Assembly: GCF_913776365.1 (NCBI RefSeq)
Contig: NZ_CAJYMO010000328.1
Coordinates: 1-32,633, forward strand
Direction of reading: 5' to 3'
Source of the DNA: an uncultured Chryseobacterium sp.
GTDB taxonomy: Bacteria; Bacteroidota; Bacteroidia; Flavobacteriales; Weeksellaceae
DNA: 32,633 bases
The notes below the pieces were generated by a model, which was not told the origin of the DNA, did no database searches, and saw nothing but the letters and a program-made list of their open reading frames with translations. Made by a program: the position numbers and the translations under genes. Within the stretch, counting starts at the first letter, position 1, and each line of letters starts with the position of its first letter. Below are positions 24,218 to 32,633 of the stretch, piece after piece.

Positions 24218-25504
24218 TTATCTGTTTACCATATCGATATAGTCTCTTTTCTGAGCTCCCTGGTATACCTGTCTCGGTCTTCCGATCGGGTCTCCTTTGA
24301 TTCTCATTTCTTTCCACTGGGAAATCCATCCCGGAAGTCTTCCCAAGGCGAACATTACCGTGAACATTTCGGTAGGAATGCCTAATGCCCTGTAAATGAT
24401 TCCTGAATAGAAGTCTACGTTCGGATACAGCTTTCTTTCTACGAAATATTCATCTTCCAGCGCTACTTTCTCCAGCTGCATGGCAATATCCAATGCTTTA
24501 TCCTGGATTCCTAAGGCATTAAGGATATCGTCGGCTGCTTTCTTGATGATTTTAGCTCTCGGGTCGAAGTTTTTGTACACCCTATGTCCGAAGCCCATCA
24601 GACGGAAGCTGTCGTTTTTATCTTTCGCTTTTGCTACCCACTTGTTAACATCACCGCCGTCTTTTTCAATCAGCTCAAGCATTTCGATAACAGCCTGGTT
24701 GGCCCCGCCGTGAAGTGGTCCCCATAGAGCGGAAACCCCTGCCGAAACGGAAGCAAACAATCCGGTGTGTGCAGATCCTACCATTCTCACGGTAGAAGTG
24801 GAACAGTTTTGCTCGTGATCAGCATGAAGGATCAGTAATTTATCCAGTGCCTGAACCACTACAGGATCGATTTCGAATTCCTGATTCGGCATTCTGAAAG
24901 CCATCTTGTAGAAGTTTTCCACATAATTCAGGCTGTTGTCGCCATGGTTAATCGGCAGTCCCAGGGTTTTTCTGTACGTCCATGCGCAGAGATGAGAGAA
25001 CTTGGCAATCATAAGCTCTGCAGCAAGGTCCATCTCTTCTTTAGAATTTACGTTTACCGCTTTAGGATTGAATGCCGTAAGTGCAGATGTTAAAGAAGAC
25101 AAAACGCCCATTGGGTGTGCAGAACGAGGAAAAGCATCAATGAGCTTTTTCATCTCTTCTGCCACGAAGTTATATTTTTTGATATTGGATTCAAAAGAGC
25201 TGTATTGATCCAGTGTAGGAAGGTCACCATGAAGCAGAAGGTACATTACTTCGGTGAAGTTGGATTTATCAGCAATCTGTTCGATCGGATATCCTCTGTA
25301 GAAAAGTTCACCTTTGTCACCGTCCAGGTAAGTAATGTCGCTTAAGGTAGCGCCGGTGTTTTTGTATCCCAGATCCAAGGTGATGAGACCGGTCTGGTCT
25401 CTTAATTTTGAAATATCGATTCCTCTGTCTCCGATCGTACTGTCTACGATTGGATATTCATACGAATTACCGTCGTAATTCAATATTACTTTGTTGTCTG
25501 ACAT
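24218..25504 (-). CDS. gltA: Citrate synthase
   Basis: The 428-residue enzyme condenses acetyl-CoA and oxaloacetate at the entry of the TCA cycle. It is the longer, NADH-sensitive type of hexameric bacterial synthase by length. Catalytic residues are in place: H265 in WGPLHGGANQ, H307 in GFGHRVYKNFDPRA, and D364 in NVDFYSG; substrate-binding H230 is in HADHEQN. The N-terminal small beta domain (LNYDGNSYEYPIV) is typical for Gram-negatives. eno lies 90 bases upstream on the same strand with a hairpin between, so cotranscription is partial at most. Confidence 0.97.
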   Translation of the reverse strand: MSDNKVILNYDGNSYEYPIVDSTIGDRGIDISKLRDQTGLITLDLGYKNTGATLSDITYLDGDKGELFYRGYPIEQIADKSNFTEVMYLLLHGDLPTLDQYSSFESNIKKYNFVAEEMKKLIDAFPRSAHPMGVLSSLTSALTAFNPKAVNVNSKEEMDLAAELMIAKFSHLCAWTYRKTLGLPINHGDNSLNYVENFYKMAFRMPNQEFEIDPVVVQALDKLLILHADHEQNCSTSTVRMVGSAHTGLFASVSAGVSALWGPLHGGANQAVIEMLELIEKDGGDVNKWVAKAKDKNDSFRLMGFGHRVYKNFDPRAKIIKKAADDILNALGIQDKALDIAMQLEKVALEDEYFVERKLYPNVDFYSGIIYRALGIPTEMFTVMFALGRLPGWISQWKEMRIKGDPIGRPRQVYQGAQKRDYIDMVNR

Positions 25505-25546
25505 TATTTTAATTTATTTTTTCTAAATATACTACTTCTTACAAAA

Positions 25547-25576
25547 TACGGCAAACAAAAAATTTCGCTTGCCGTA
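25547..25576 (-). terminator. Hairpin between eno and gltA
   Basis: An 8-bp perfect stem (TACGGCAA / TTGCCGTA) with a 14-base AT-rich loop, followed on the minus strand by TTTTG. It lies 18 bases past the eno stop and could act as a weak terminator or attenuating hairpin. Confidence 0.5.
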
Positions 25577-25594
25577 ATTTATAAATTCGATGAA

Positions 25595-26899
<1,305 letters not shown>

Positions 26900-26911
26900 T
26901 TATAGTTCAGA

Positions 26912-26919
26912 CAAATGTA
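26912..26919 (-). promoter_or_regulatory. Promoter -7 element of eno
   Basis: TACATTTG on the minus strand fits TAnnTTTG and ends 24 bases before the ATG. No TTG is visible at -33. The rest of 26920-27098 is AT-rich, without a gene. Confidence 0.5.
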
Positions 26920-27098
26920 CTGATTTTTTAAAAATCCGCAGGGATCAGGGTGTATTTTGTAAGAAGATTGTGAGTTAAATTTTAGTTAATTTTGAAAATT
27001 AAAATGATAATAATATTTCAATGTGTACTTTATAGGGGCTATATCAGATTATCGATTTGTTATAATGAAATCGCTTTTTCATAGGGATCGACAAAATT

Positions 27099-28172
27099 TT
27101 ATTCCGGAAGTGTGTACCTGAATCTGAGCTGTGAGACGAATGCTGATGAGTTTTTATTATAATTCTTTACAAGACCTGCATTTAGGTCAACCCAAAAACC
27201 CTTGTTTACATTTACTTCTGCTCCAACATTTAAAAGAAGATCTGTTTTGTCTCCGAGAAACTGATCATATTTCAGCTGTTCTTCAAAAAAGAATTTAATT
27301 CTATTCGTACCGAAATAATTCCTGTTTGAAATGCTGATTAAGTGATAATCCTGATCCTTCAGCTTGTTAAGCTGATAATTTACCCCTAGTAGAACCTGAG
27401 CGAATCTCCTGATCGGAAATGCATAGGTACTCCATACAGAGAAATTACGAAAAGAAATATTTGACGCTAAAGAATCTGGTGACTGCCCTACGAATGCTGT
27501 TGCAAGATCCAACTTTTCTGCATTCCAGTGATTATTTTTATATTCTTCTTTTAATTTTTTTATTTTATCTTCAAACTCTTCATCTGTTTCGTTGAAATTA
27601 TACTGAACAAATTTTTCCATTTTCAAACTATCTTCACGGGTTAGATCATAGATCTTAAGGTTATTTATTTCCAGGAATTTTATTACCAGATCAGCTCGCT
27701 GTTTTGATTTTGCAACTGCAACTTGCTGCAGAAACTTTTCCAATCCTTTTTTATCAGTTCGTAAATCCCCTTTGTTGATTACTGTAATTCTATATCCTAA
27801 AGAAATATTTCTGGTCTGTAAAGAGTCTTTGAAGGTTCCCAGAGAAAAACGGGATGTTTTCCAAGCATTATTGTTTCTAAATTCGCTTAAAGTCATCTTT
27901 TCCGTATTCATGAGCAATACCGGACTTATTTCAATTCCGAAAGATGTCGGGATGATTAAATTCTTACCATTGAAAAATTCAGAAGATACGAATGAGAAAT
28001 CCTGAGTTAATGACGGTCTTAAAATATGACTTGGTTCTGTTCCCAAAGCTTTGAATGCAGGATTATCCGGAAGCGCAAAATTTAGTTTATAATTTTTAAC
28101 AAGACTATCAGAAGGAATCTGTGCAAAAGCCAACAAAGGAAGCATGATGGATATGATGATAATTGTTTTCAT
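27099..28172 (-). CDS. Outer-membrane beta-barrel-like exported protein
   Basis: The 357-residue protein has a signal peptide (MKTIIIISIMLPLLAFAQ, cleavage after AFA). The mature part shows amphipathic strands at both ends (LIIPTSFGIEISPVLLMN, SVWSTYAFPIRRFAQVLLGV, FWVDLNAGLVKNYN) and ends in a strand FVSQLRFRYTLPE, as in outer-membrane barrels. A helical, charged insert (about 145-215: FLQQVAVAKSKQRADLV, EEFEDKIKKLKEEYKNN) interrupts it, perhaps a periplasmic or surface-exposed domain. I do not recognise a named family. It starts one base after the upstream gene's stop and is surely in one operon with it. Confidence 0.75.
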   Translation of the reverse strand: MKTIIIISIMLPLLAFAQIPSDSLVKNYKLNFALPDNPAFKALGTEPSHILRPSLTQDFSFVSSEFFNGKNLIIPTSFGIEISPVLLMNTEKMTLSEFRNNNAWKTSRFSLGTFKDSLQTRNISLGYRITVINKGDLRTDKKGLEKFLQQVAVAKSKQRADLVIKFLEINNLKIYDLTREDSLKMEKFVQYNFNETDEEFEDKIKKLKEEYKNNHWNAEKLDLATAFVGQSPDSLASNISFRNFSVWSTYAFPIRRFAQVLLGVNYQLNKLKDQDYHLISISNRNYFGTNRIKFFFEEQLKYDQFLGDKTDLLLNVGAEVNVNKGFWVDLNAGLVKNYNKNSSAFVSQLRFRYTLPE

Positions 28173-28173
28173 T

Positions 28174-28551
28174 TTAAACCAGTTTTACTAATGTCATGAA
28201 TTTTTTATGCTGCTTTCCAATTTTATCGGCAATTATTGCTTCGTCTATCATATTTCCGTTTTGGAATACCTGCAACCGAATGGTAAATCCCCTTTCTTCA
28301 GCAGGATCATTTTCAACAGGGACAACCGTTGTATTCAGCATGATTACCCTGTTTATATTCATATCTGCAGAATTGGGAAGAACCCGCCAGTCATCATGAT
28401 CATATACATTGGTTCCTGAGTACCTGAAAATAACGTTATTGCTGTTTTTTTCAAATACATCTAAATAATATCCCGCTCCTACCAGGCCTGTAACTTTTAC
28501 ATTTACACTTACGCTTCCATGTGCCGGATTGATGTTAATTTCTTTCTTCAT
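28174..28551 (-). CDS. Small beta-rich protein of unknown function
   Basis: The 125-residue protein has no signal peptide. Strand-like blocks (GSVSVNVKVTGLVGAGYYLDVF, split around GLVGAG; NNVIFRYSG; RVIMLNTTVVPVEN; FTIRLQVFQNGNMI) indicate a small beta-sandwich. I do not recognise the family. The start is the ATG at 28551, since earlier in-frame codons give an unlikely Cys/Tyr-rich lead. It is in an operon with the downstream barrel-like gene (1-base gap) and probably the 60-aa gene upstream. Confidence 0.65.
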   Translation of the reverse strand: MKKEININPAHGSVSVNVKVTGLVGAGYYLDVFEKNSNNVIFRYSGTNVYDHDDWRVLPNSADMNINRVIMLNTTVVPVENDPAEERGFTIRLQVFQNGNMIDEAIIADKIGKQHKKFMTLVKLV

Positions 28552-28645
28552 GATTTTAAAGTTTAAGATTATACATTTGTTTTTTGAGTAATAAAGACAC
28601 CGGCTAATAAGCCGATAGCTTCCGACGAAATTGTTATAAAAATTG

Positions 28646-28828
28646 TTACAACTGATTGTCATTATCAGCCTTACCGAGTATGGCCAAGGCAACTAACCGA
28701 TTATGATTTTGCTCATTGCTAAAGCAAGCCATCATTACGATCACTCTATCAATCCGATAATCAGTATCCTTGTCATTTTTCAAGGTAATATTCAGACCTT
28801 CAATATTGTCGTTAGTGATTGTTTTCAT
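28646..28828 (-). CDS. 60-residue protein of unknown function
   Basis: The 60-residue product has no signal peptide or helix of membrane length. It reads as a small alternating strand-helix peptide with a hydrophobic centre (RIDRVIVMMACF). Support comes from a good promoter right upstream and from its place at the head of the 28828-27099 gene run; the 94-base gap to the next gene is larger than usual. Short Asn/Asp-rich N- and C-termini are unremarkable. No function is inferred. Confidence 0.5.
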   Translation of the reverse strand: MKTITNDNIEGLNITLKNDKDTDYRIDRVIVMMACFSNEQNHNRLVALAILGKADNDNQL

Positions 28829-28855
28829 GGTTATTGAATTTTAAAATCCTTGTGT

Positions 28856-28886
28856 CAAAGTTCCCGTAAAATCAAACTTCTGTCAA
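28856..28886 (-). promoter_or_regulatory. Promoter of the 60-aa/OMP gene run
   Basis: On the minus strand TTG (28884-28886), 20 bases, then GAACTTTG (28856-28863), one mismatch from TAnnTTTG. It ends 27 bases before the ATG. Confidence 0.55.
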
Positions 28887-28910
28887 CTACACAAACGGGT
28901 GATTTACAAC

Positions 28911-28939
28911 AAAAAAACAGCACCATAAAAATGATGCTG
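28911..28939 (-). terminator. Terminator of the signalling operon
   Basis: On the minus strand a 9-bp stem (CAGCATCAT / ATGGTGCTG, one wobble pair) with loop TTTT is followed by seven T. It lies 23 bases past the histidine kinase stop codon. Confidence 0.85.
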
Positions 28940-28962
28940 CTTCTAAGTATCTCTAAATTTTT

Positions 28963-29763
28963 CTACAGTTCTATTCTGAAAAACAAGTGTGTTCCGTTTT
29001 CGGTGGTGACTTCACAATGGCCGTTCTGCTCCTGCATCCGGCGCTTCATGTTGCGTAAGCCGTTGCCTTCCGGTTTTTCGGGATCTATACCGACTCCGTT
29101 ATCCGAAATTTTCATCATGAATTCTTTTTTCTGCTGAATAAACGAAAGGATCAGCCTATCAGACCGGCTGTGCTTGTAAGCATTATTGAGTGCTTCCTTC
29201 AGGCACAGAAAAAGGTTGCGCCGCTGTTCTGTAGTGATGGTTGTTTCCTTAATTACATTTTCGTTTTCAATATGAAGAACTATTCTTGTTTTTTTGAGGA
29301 AATTCTGTGCATAGGATTTCGCGTAGTCGATAAAACTTCCCAATGTATCATTTCCTGAATTCAGGCTCCAGAGCATTTCGCGCATGGAAACGTTCATTTC
29401 CTCTGATGTTTTCAGCAATTCTTCTATATCGGTTTTCAGGCTTTCATCGTGGGCTTTCTGCATTAAGAATTCAGCCTGTAGTTTCAGTGCGGAGATTCCG
29501 GCCCCGAGATCATCATGCATGTCGTGGGAAATTCTTTCGCGCTCCTTTTCAATGATCTTCTGCTTTTCCAGTTCTTTCTGGAGAAGCTGATTGCGGTATT
29601 CGGATTCCTTAAGCTGTTTTTCTTTTAGATAAAGAATTTGTTTGCGGTTGTACATCAATACAACAACGATGATAAAAAAAACGAAAAAAGCAACAATGAT
29701 AATTGCCACTATATAGGTATTCTTAACAATCTCCGGCAATTCTTCTTTTAGAAATATGCTCAT
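28963..29763 (-). CDS. Membrane-anchored histidine kinase, NarX/DesK (HisKA_3) type
   Basis: The 266-residue kinase has one membrane helix (about 17-38), a coiled-coil linker rich in K/E (40-75), and the HisKA_3 dimerisation motif ERERISHDMHDDLG with phospho-acceptor H83. The HATPase_c domain shows the N box NNAYKHS, G1 DNGVGID and G2 GNGLRNMKRR. It lacks any sizeable sensor domain, so signals probably come from the adjacent 7-TM protein, whose gene overlaps its start by 41 bases. It should phosphorylate the response regulator encoded first in this operon. HisKA_3 kinases pair with NarL/LuxR-type regulators, as here. Confidence 0.92.
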   Translation of the reverse strand: MSIFLKEELPEIVKNTYIVAIIIVAFFVFFIIVVVLMYNRKQILYLKEKQLKESEYRNQLLQKELEKQKIIEKERERISHDMHDDLGAGISALKLQAEFLMQKAHDESLKTDIEELLKTSEEMNVSMREMLWSLNSGNDTLGSFIDYAKSYAQNFLKKTRIVLHIENENVIKETTITTEQRRNLFLCLKEALNNAYKHSRSDRLILSFIQQKKEFMMKISDNGVGIDPEKPEGNGLRNMKRRMQEQNGHCEVTTENGTHLFFRIEL

Positions 29764-30379
29764 ATTTATGTAAAGAAATAAAAATCAAAGTATAAAATAT
29801 AATATTGACTCCAGTAAAGTTAGCTTTGATAAAATCTGAGAATTCCTGATCCGTATGATAAAAATAATACATCGGCAAACACCGGAAAATACCGAATGTT
29901 CCCCATAACAGCAATCCTGAACTGATCCAGAAACAAGGGTTATCAAGAATACTTTCTTCGTCAGCTGAATTCAATTTGCAGTAGAACCATATGACCGCAT
30001 GCACGATCAGAAAAAGCATTACGGCTACGGCAATGTTTTCATCAAAAGCGGACCCCAGAAATTCTGTAAATATTCCGATGTACAGCAATGAAACGGCAAG
30101 GAATAATCCGGACAGGGTTTTGAATACAGCAGGCAGCTGATCAGCATAATACAGATAAAAAAAGCTTAAAACAAAAATCAGGTATAAATTATATGGTAAC
30201 CCGATTATAATGTTTTCATTTATCTTATCCATAATAAAAGAGAACCCCTCTATCAGAAAAGTTACAAAAAGATATACAAAAAGGAAATTTTGGGAAGAAA
30301 AACCGTACTTTCTTCCCAAAATAAAGGACTGGCAAAGCACCAGTAAAAGTTCCAGATTGTATAAATAATGGACTATCAA
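29723..30379 (-). CDS. Seven-helix membrane protein, probable sensor partner, TTG start
   Basis: The 218-residue protein has about seven membrane helices, without a signal peptide, and no recognised domain. Marks include FLIEGFSFIMDK and NPCFWISSGLLLWGTFGIFR; a phenylalanine/tyrosine-rich helix pattern suggests a 7TM receptor-like membrane protein. Translation seems to begin at TTG (30377-30379), 2 bases after the upstream stop, because no ATG occurs before codon 50 and beginning there would lose the first helices. Its end overlaps the kinase gene by 41 bases, implying coupled synthesis. I infer that it gives input to the kinase, which has almost no periplasmic part. Confidence 0.75.
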   Translation of the reverse strand: MIVHYLYNLELLLVLCQSFILGRKYGFSSQNFLFVYLFVTFLIEGFSFIMDKINENIIIGLPYNLYLIFVLSFFYLYYADQLPAVFKTLSGLFLAVSLLYIGIFTEFLGSAFDENIAVAVMLFLIVHAVIWFYCKLNSADEESILDNPCFWISSGLLLWGTFGIFRCLPMYYFYHTDQEFSDFIKANFTGVNIIFYTLIFISLHKYEHISKRRIAGDC

Positions 30380-30381
30380 CC

Positions 30382-31158
30382 TTATGGTTTTAAATTACCT
30401 AAATCGTAATATCCTTCATAAACTGCCTGTTTTCCTGTGTCCGTGGTATCATAGTGATGTACTCTGTCACTGTCCTTTACTAAAACCTGCAGCGCCATCC
30501 TTATTTTGCCATTCTCCTTTACACATACAACTTCAAAATTAAGATCGTGTTCAAATCCGTTGAAGGCTTTGATTTTAGCCATCTCATAAACCACATACCG
30601 CGTAACTTCAGCATTTGTTGCTTTAATTATTTCTTTTCCAATTCCTTTATCGAATTTCTCATAAAGTTCGGAAAATTTATCTGAGTGTATATCAAAAGCT
30701 TCCATGGTACCGTCGTCCAGTAACCAGTAAGCGGATTCTTTTTCAAAATCTTTAATATCCAGTAAGGAAAGATCGTCAAAATCCGGGAGATCTGAAAATC
30801 GTAAAACGAGAGCAAGTGTGTTTTCGCTGTTCCTGCTGTTGATAAAGAAGACATGAAGATAAGCCTTTGAGGTGTTTTCGTCTACGATCCTGTTGATCTC
30901 AGATTTTTTCAGGATAAACCGGCTTTTTACAGTACCGGCATCATAATGTATTCCGAATAGTTCCGTATTGTCTGTTGCCACACTAAATGGTATCGGATCA
31001 GCGATATAATTGGTATCAAAATAAACAATACTTCCGGAACCCTTCACTTTAATATAACTTCCACACTGTCCCAATTCCCGTATCCGTTCAATAAGTTCAC
31101 CTTCTAATCTTTTTTTTACCAATGGTTCAAGCACCTCTGATGATGTTTTCTTTCCCAT
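30382..31158 (-). CDS. Uncharacterised soluble protein in the signalling operon
   Basis: The 258-residue protein has no signal peptide or membrane helix and I do not recognise its family. It looks like two alpha/beta parts, with strands such as SYIKVKGSGSIVYFD, AYLHVFFINSR, ENTLALVLRFSD, and RMALQVLVKDSD at the end. Its ATG (31158) is 6 bases after the response regulator stop, and its stop is 2 bases before the TTG of the 7-TM gene. Such tight packing between a regulator and its kinase suggests a dedicated signalling accessory, perhaps a ligand sensor or an output modulator; the function is unknown. Confidence 0.75.
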   Translation of the reverse strand: MGKKTSSEVLEPLVKKRLEGELIERIRELGQCGSYIKVKGSGSIVYFDTNYIADPIPFSVATDNTELFGIHYDAGTVKSRFILKKSEINRIVDENTSKAYLHVFFINSRNSENTLALVLRFSDLPDFDDLSLLDIKDFEKESAYWLLDDGTMEAFDIHSDKFSELYEKFDKGIGKEIIKATNAEVTRYVVYEMAKIKAFNGFEHDLNFEVVCVKENGKIRMALQVLVKDSDRVHHYDTTDTGKQAVYEGYYDLGNLKP

Positions 31159-31164
31159 AATTTC

Positions 31165-31797
31165 TTAGTTTTTAAAATGGTTAAATTTATTAATAGCCTC
31201 CACTTTATTACTGACGTGAAGTTTCCTGTAGATATTTCCGATGTGCTTCTTAACGGTATCGGTGCTGATGCATTTCCGGTCTGCTATCTCTTTGTATAAA
31301 AGCCCTTCTGATAAAAGTTCCAACACTTCTTTTTCACGTTCTGTAAGATCACCGAAATCCTGTATTTGCGGAAGCTTTCTTTCGAAATGGCCTAAAACCT
31401 TACGGGCAATGGAAAAGCTCATCGGTGCACCGCCGTTACAGACATCACGGATCGACGAAAGAATTTTATCCATGCTTTCCCCTTTTACGAGGTATCCCAT
31501 TGCTCCTGCTTTCAGTGAACCAAAAACCTTCTCATCATCTTCGAAGCTGGTGCACATGATAAACTGTGTGCCGGGCATCTGCCGCTTCAGTCTTTCCATG
31601 ATTTCAATCCCCGGCATATCCGGCAGCTGAATATCCATCATAATGACTTCCGGAATAAGATCCGGGAGCACGGCAAGTGCATCATTTCCACTGAAGAACT
31701 GAGCAACGACATTCATGTCATCCTGATAGTCAATGACTTTCTTCAACGCATTGCTATAGTTCTTTTCGTCTTCTACGATGGCTATGGAGATGCTCAT
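31165..31797 (-). CDS. NarL/LuxR-family response regulator
   Basis: The 210-residue regulator has an N-terminal receiver domain (acidic pocket VEDE near 8-11, phospho-acceptor D55 in IMMDIQLPDM, T/S in MCTSFED, K in GYLVKGES) and a C-terminal LuxR helix-turn-helix (LTEREKEVLELLSEGLLYKEIA, then TDTVKKHIGNIYRKL). It binds DNA as a dimer when phosphorylated. The ATG at 31797 is chosen, since earlier in-frame codons precede the receiver fold and overlap the promoter. It is first in the operon, followed 6 bases later by the unknown soluble protein. The promoter contains a palindrome that it may bind for autoregulation. Confidence 0.93.
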   Translation of the reverse strand: MSISIAIVEDEKNYSNALKKVIDYQDDMNVVAQFFSGNDALAVLPDLIPEVIMMDIQLPDMPGIEIMERLKRQMPGTQFIMCTSFEDDEKVFGSLKAGAMGYLVKGESMDKILSSIRDVCNGGAPMSFSIARKVLGHFERKLPQIQDFGDLTEREKEVLELLSEGLLYKEIADRKCISTDTVKKHIGNIYRKLHVSNKVEAINKFNHFKN

Positions 31798-31814
31798 GCT
31801 GGTGGGGTTTATGG

Positions 31815-31845
31815 CAAATGTAAACAAGATCTGAAAGACAGTCAA
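31815..31845 (-). promoter_or_regulatory. Consensus promoter of the signalling operon
   Basis: On the minus strand TTG (31843-31845), 20 bases, then TACATTTG (31815-31822), a full match to the flavobacterial consensus. It ends 17 bases before the ATG at 31797. Confidence 0.85.
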
Positions 31846-31863
31846 TTACCCTTTCGGGTAATT
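31844..31863. promoter_or_regulatory. Palindrome at the -33 box of the signalling operon
   Basis: AATTACCC (31844-31851), loop TTTC, GGGTAATT (31856-31863): a perfect 8-bp inverted repeat overlapping the -33 TTG. It could be an operator for the LuxR-type regulator. A terminator role is unlikely because no gene ends here, although four T follow on the plus strand. Confidence 0.55.
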
Positions 31864-31965
31864 TTCAAAGTTTTGAGTCCGGTCCATTGTTTTAGCTTCT
31901 GTTTTTATTAAATTTAATAAAATTTTCAGTACAACTTTAAATCGGAAAAGCAAAAAATTAAAATT

Positions 31966-32400
31966 ATGAAAAAAGTATTTCTGTTAACAGGTAGTATGGC
32001 GCTGCTCATGCTTACGGGCTGTAAGAAGAATGAAAGCGGAAACAAAAGTGTCATCCGGGAAGAAAGCTCCGAAACTTCCGTGACTGACCATAATGGCAAG
32101 ATTGATTCCGTGACCACCGGCTCGTCAATGACGGATGTAAACGGGCAGAAAACGGAAAAGGTCAGTAATGTTTATAAGGCTACGGATGGTACACTGGTAA
32201 AAGTCGTCTTTGAGACCACACCGAAAGAAAGCACAGTGGCCATCACCAGCAACAAAAAAACATTTACTCTGAAAAAAACGGAAACCAATGGGGATGAGAC
32301 TGTTTATAAAAAAGACGATATGACCGCGCGCGTGAAAGGCGACAGTCTGCATCTGGAACAGGGCAACAATATGATTGAACTGAAAAAAACCAAAATTTAA
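31966..32400 (+). CDS. Lipoprotein with MliC-like domain
   Basis: The 144-residue protein has a lipoprotein signal ending in LTGC (C19). A low-complexity Ser/Thr/Asp linker (about 20-68) leads to a small beta-barrel-like domain (about 70-142) with the pattern YKATDGTLVKVVFE, KKTFTLKKT, GDETVYKKDDMTARVKGDSL, as in MliC/PliC lysozyme inhibitors. MliC proteins protect the wall from C-type lysozyme by inserting a loop with Ser/Lys into its active site; the cysteines of classic MliC are missing. It is divergent from the signalling operon, 168 bases apart, and may be its target, which is inference. The fold call is from pattern only. Confidence 0.75.
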   Translation: MKKVFLLTGSMALLMLTGCKKNESGNKSVIREESSETSVTDHNGKIDSVTTGSSMTDVNGQKTEKVSNVYKATDGTLVKVVFETTPKESTVAITSNKKTFTLKKTETNGDETVYKKDDMTARVKGDSLHLEQGNNMIELKKTKI

Positions 32401-32405
32401 ATAAT

Positions 32406-32433
32406 AAGGCCTTCATCGTGATGAAGGCCTTTT
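32406..32433. terminator. Bidirectional terminator, MliC-like and SH3 genes
   Basis: A perfect 12-bp inverted repeat (AAGGCCTTCATC / GATGAAGGCCTT) with a 2-base centre, followed by TTT on the plus side. It separates two convergent genes. The T-run is short, so termination strength is uncertain. Confidence 0.75.
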
Positions 32434-32447
32434 GCATCCGTATACGG

Positions 32448-32633
32448 TTATACCTTTTTAAGCAGCGAGCCGTTGATCCATCCGTACAGCGGTTCTCCAC
32501 CGGCAGGATTTCTGAGCACATAGACATAAAACCATCCGGACCGGCTTTCCACAAATTCCACACGGGTACCTACCGGGAGCTTTGCCAGGCTTTGGAATGC
32601 AGTACTGGCACCGGTCCTGATATTGGTCTGATC
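32448..32633 (-). CDS. Bacterial SH3-domain protein, C-terminal fragment
   Basis: Reading leftwards from the window edge gives 61 codons and a TAA (32448-32450). The fragment is a complete-looking bacterial SH3 fold: TNIRTGASTAFQSLAKLPVG (the NVRSGPSxxxxVI-like start), RVEFVESRSGWFYVYVL, and YGWINGSLLKKV (the GWVxxxYL-like end). Such domains bind peptidoglycan or proteins in the envelope. The N-terminal part of the gene lies beyond the window, so overall length and any signal peptide are unknown. Confidence 0.85.
   Translation of the reverse strand, partial: DQTNIRTGASTAFQSLAKLPVGTRVEFVESRSGWFYVYVLRNPAGGEPLYGWINGSLLKKV

Overview
The window looks like chromosomal DNA of a Flavobacteriia member, most likely of the Chryseobacterium/Weeksellaceae type. 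The grounds are promoters of the Bacteroidetes form (TTG, 17-23 bases, TAnnTTTG), no Shine-Dalgarno motifs, a large OMP_b-brl_3 type outer-membrane barrel, Bacteroidetes-type families (DUF3817, YbiT-like ABC-F, S23-type four-helix bundle protein, CtlX), and a short peptide with a double-glycine leader of a kind common in Chryseobacterium. The genus is an inference from these features; no database was searched.

Layout. 1-6700 is mostly housekeeping: the first codons of an exported protein, smpB, an ABC-F ATPase, a secreted GH13 amylase, then recJ-nadD-DUF3817, closed by an 11-copy heptanucleotide repeat and a UUCG-loop terminator. 7100-12371 is envelope and carbohydrate related: an outer-membrane barrel under an operator-like dyad, a lipoprotein alpha/beta hydrolase, and a secreted GH43 enzyme with discoidin and Fn3-like C-terminal parts. 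12484-14453 holds four AT-rich orphan genes, one of them an internally duplicated DUF7336-like protein, and resembles an accessory set of immunity-type genes.

14527-20888 is the most interesting block: seven minus-strand genes with touching or overlapping ends, in transcription order speD (TTG start), a zinc-ribbon/DUF4178 membrane protein, a 65-aa membrane peptide, a DUF350 protein, a spermidine-synthase domain fused to a polytopic membrane domain, a Tat-exported FAD amine-oxidase-like protein, and a polytopic protein with membrane-embedded histidines. Together they suggest envelope-located chemistry on an aminopropylated compound. Upstream lie two arginine/citrulline-type hydrolases (ctlX and an amidinotransferase-family gene), separated by a four-helix-bundle gene flanked by inverted low-complexity repeats and an (ACTC)18 microsatellite.

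23891-24052 encodes a 53-aa double-glycine-leader, cysteine-rich peptide. It is followed by gltA and eno, an operon of two small proteins and an outer-membrane protein (27099-28828), and a four-gene signalling operon (28963-31797): a NarL-type response regulator, an unknown soluble protein, a 7-TM protein and a short membrane histidine kinase. Its promoter contains a palindrome. The window ends with an MliC-like lipoprotein and the C-terminus of a bacterial SH3 protein. No tRNA, rRNA, CRISPR array or insertion sequence was recognised.
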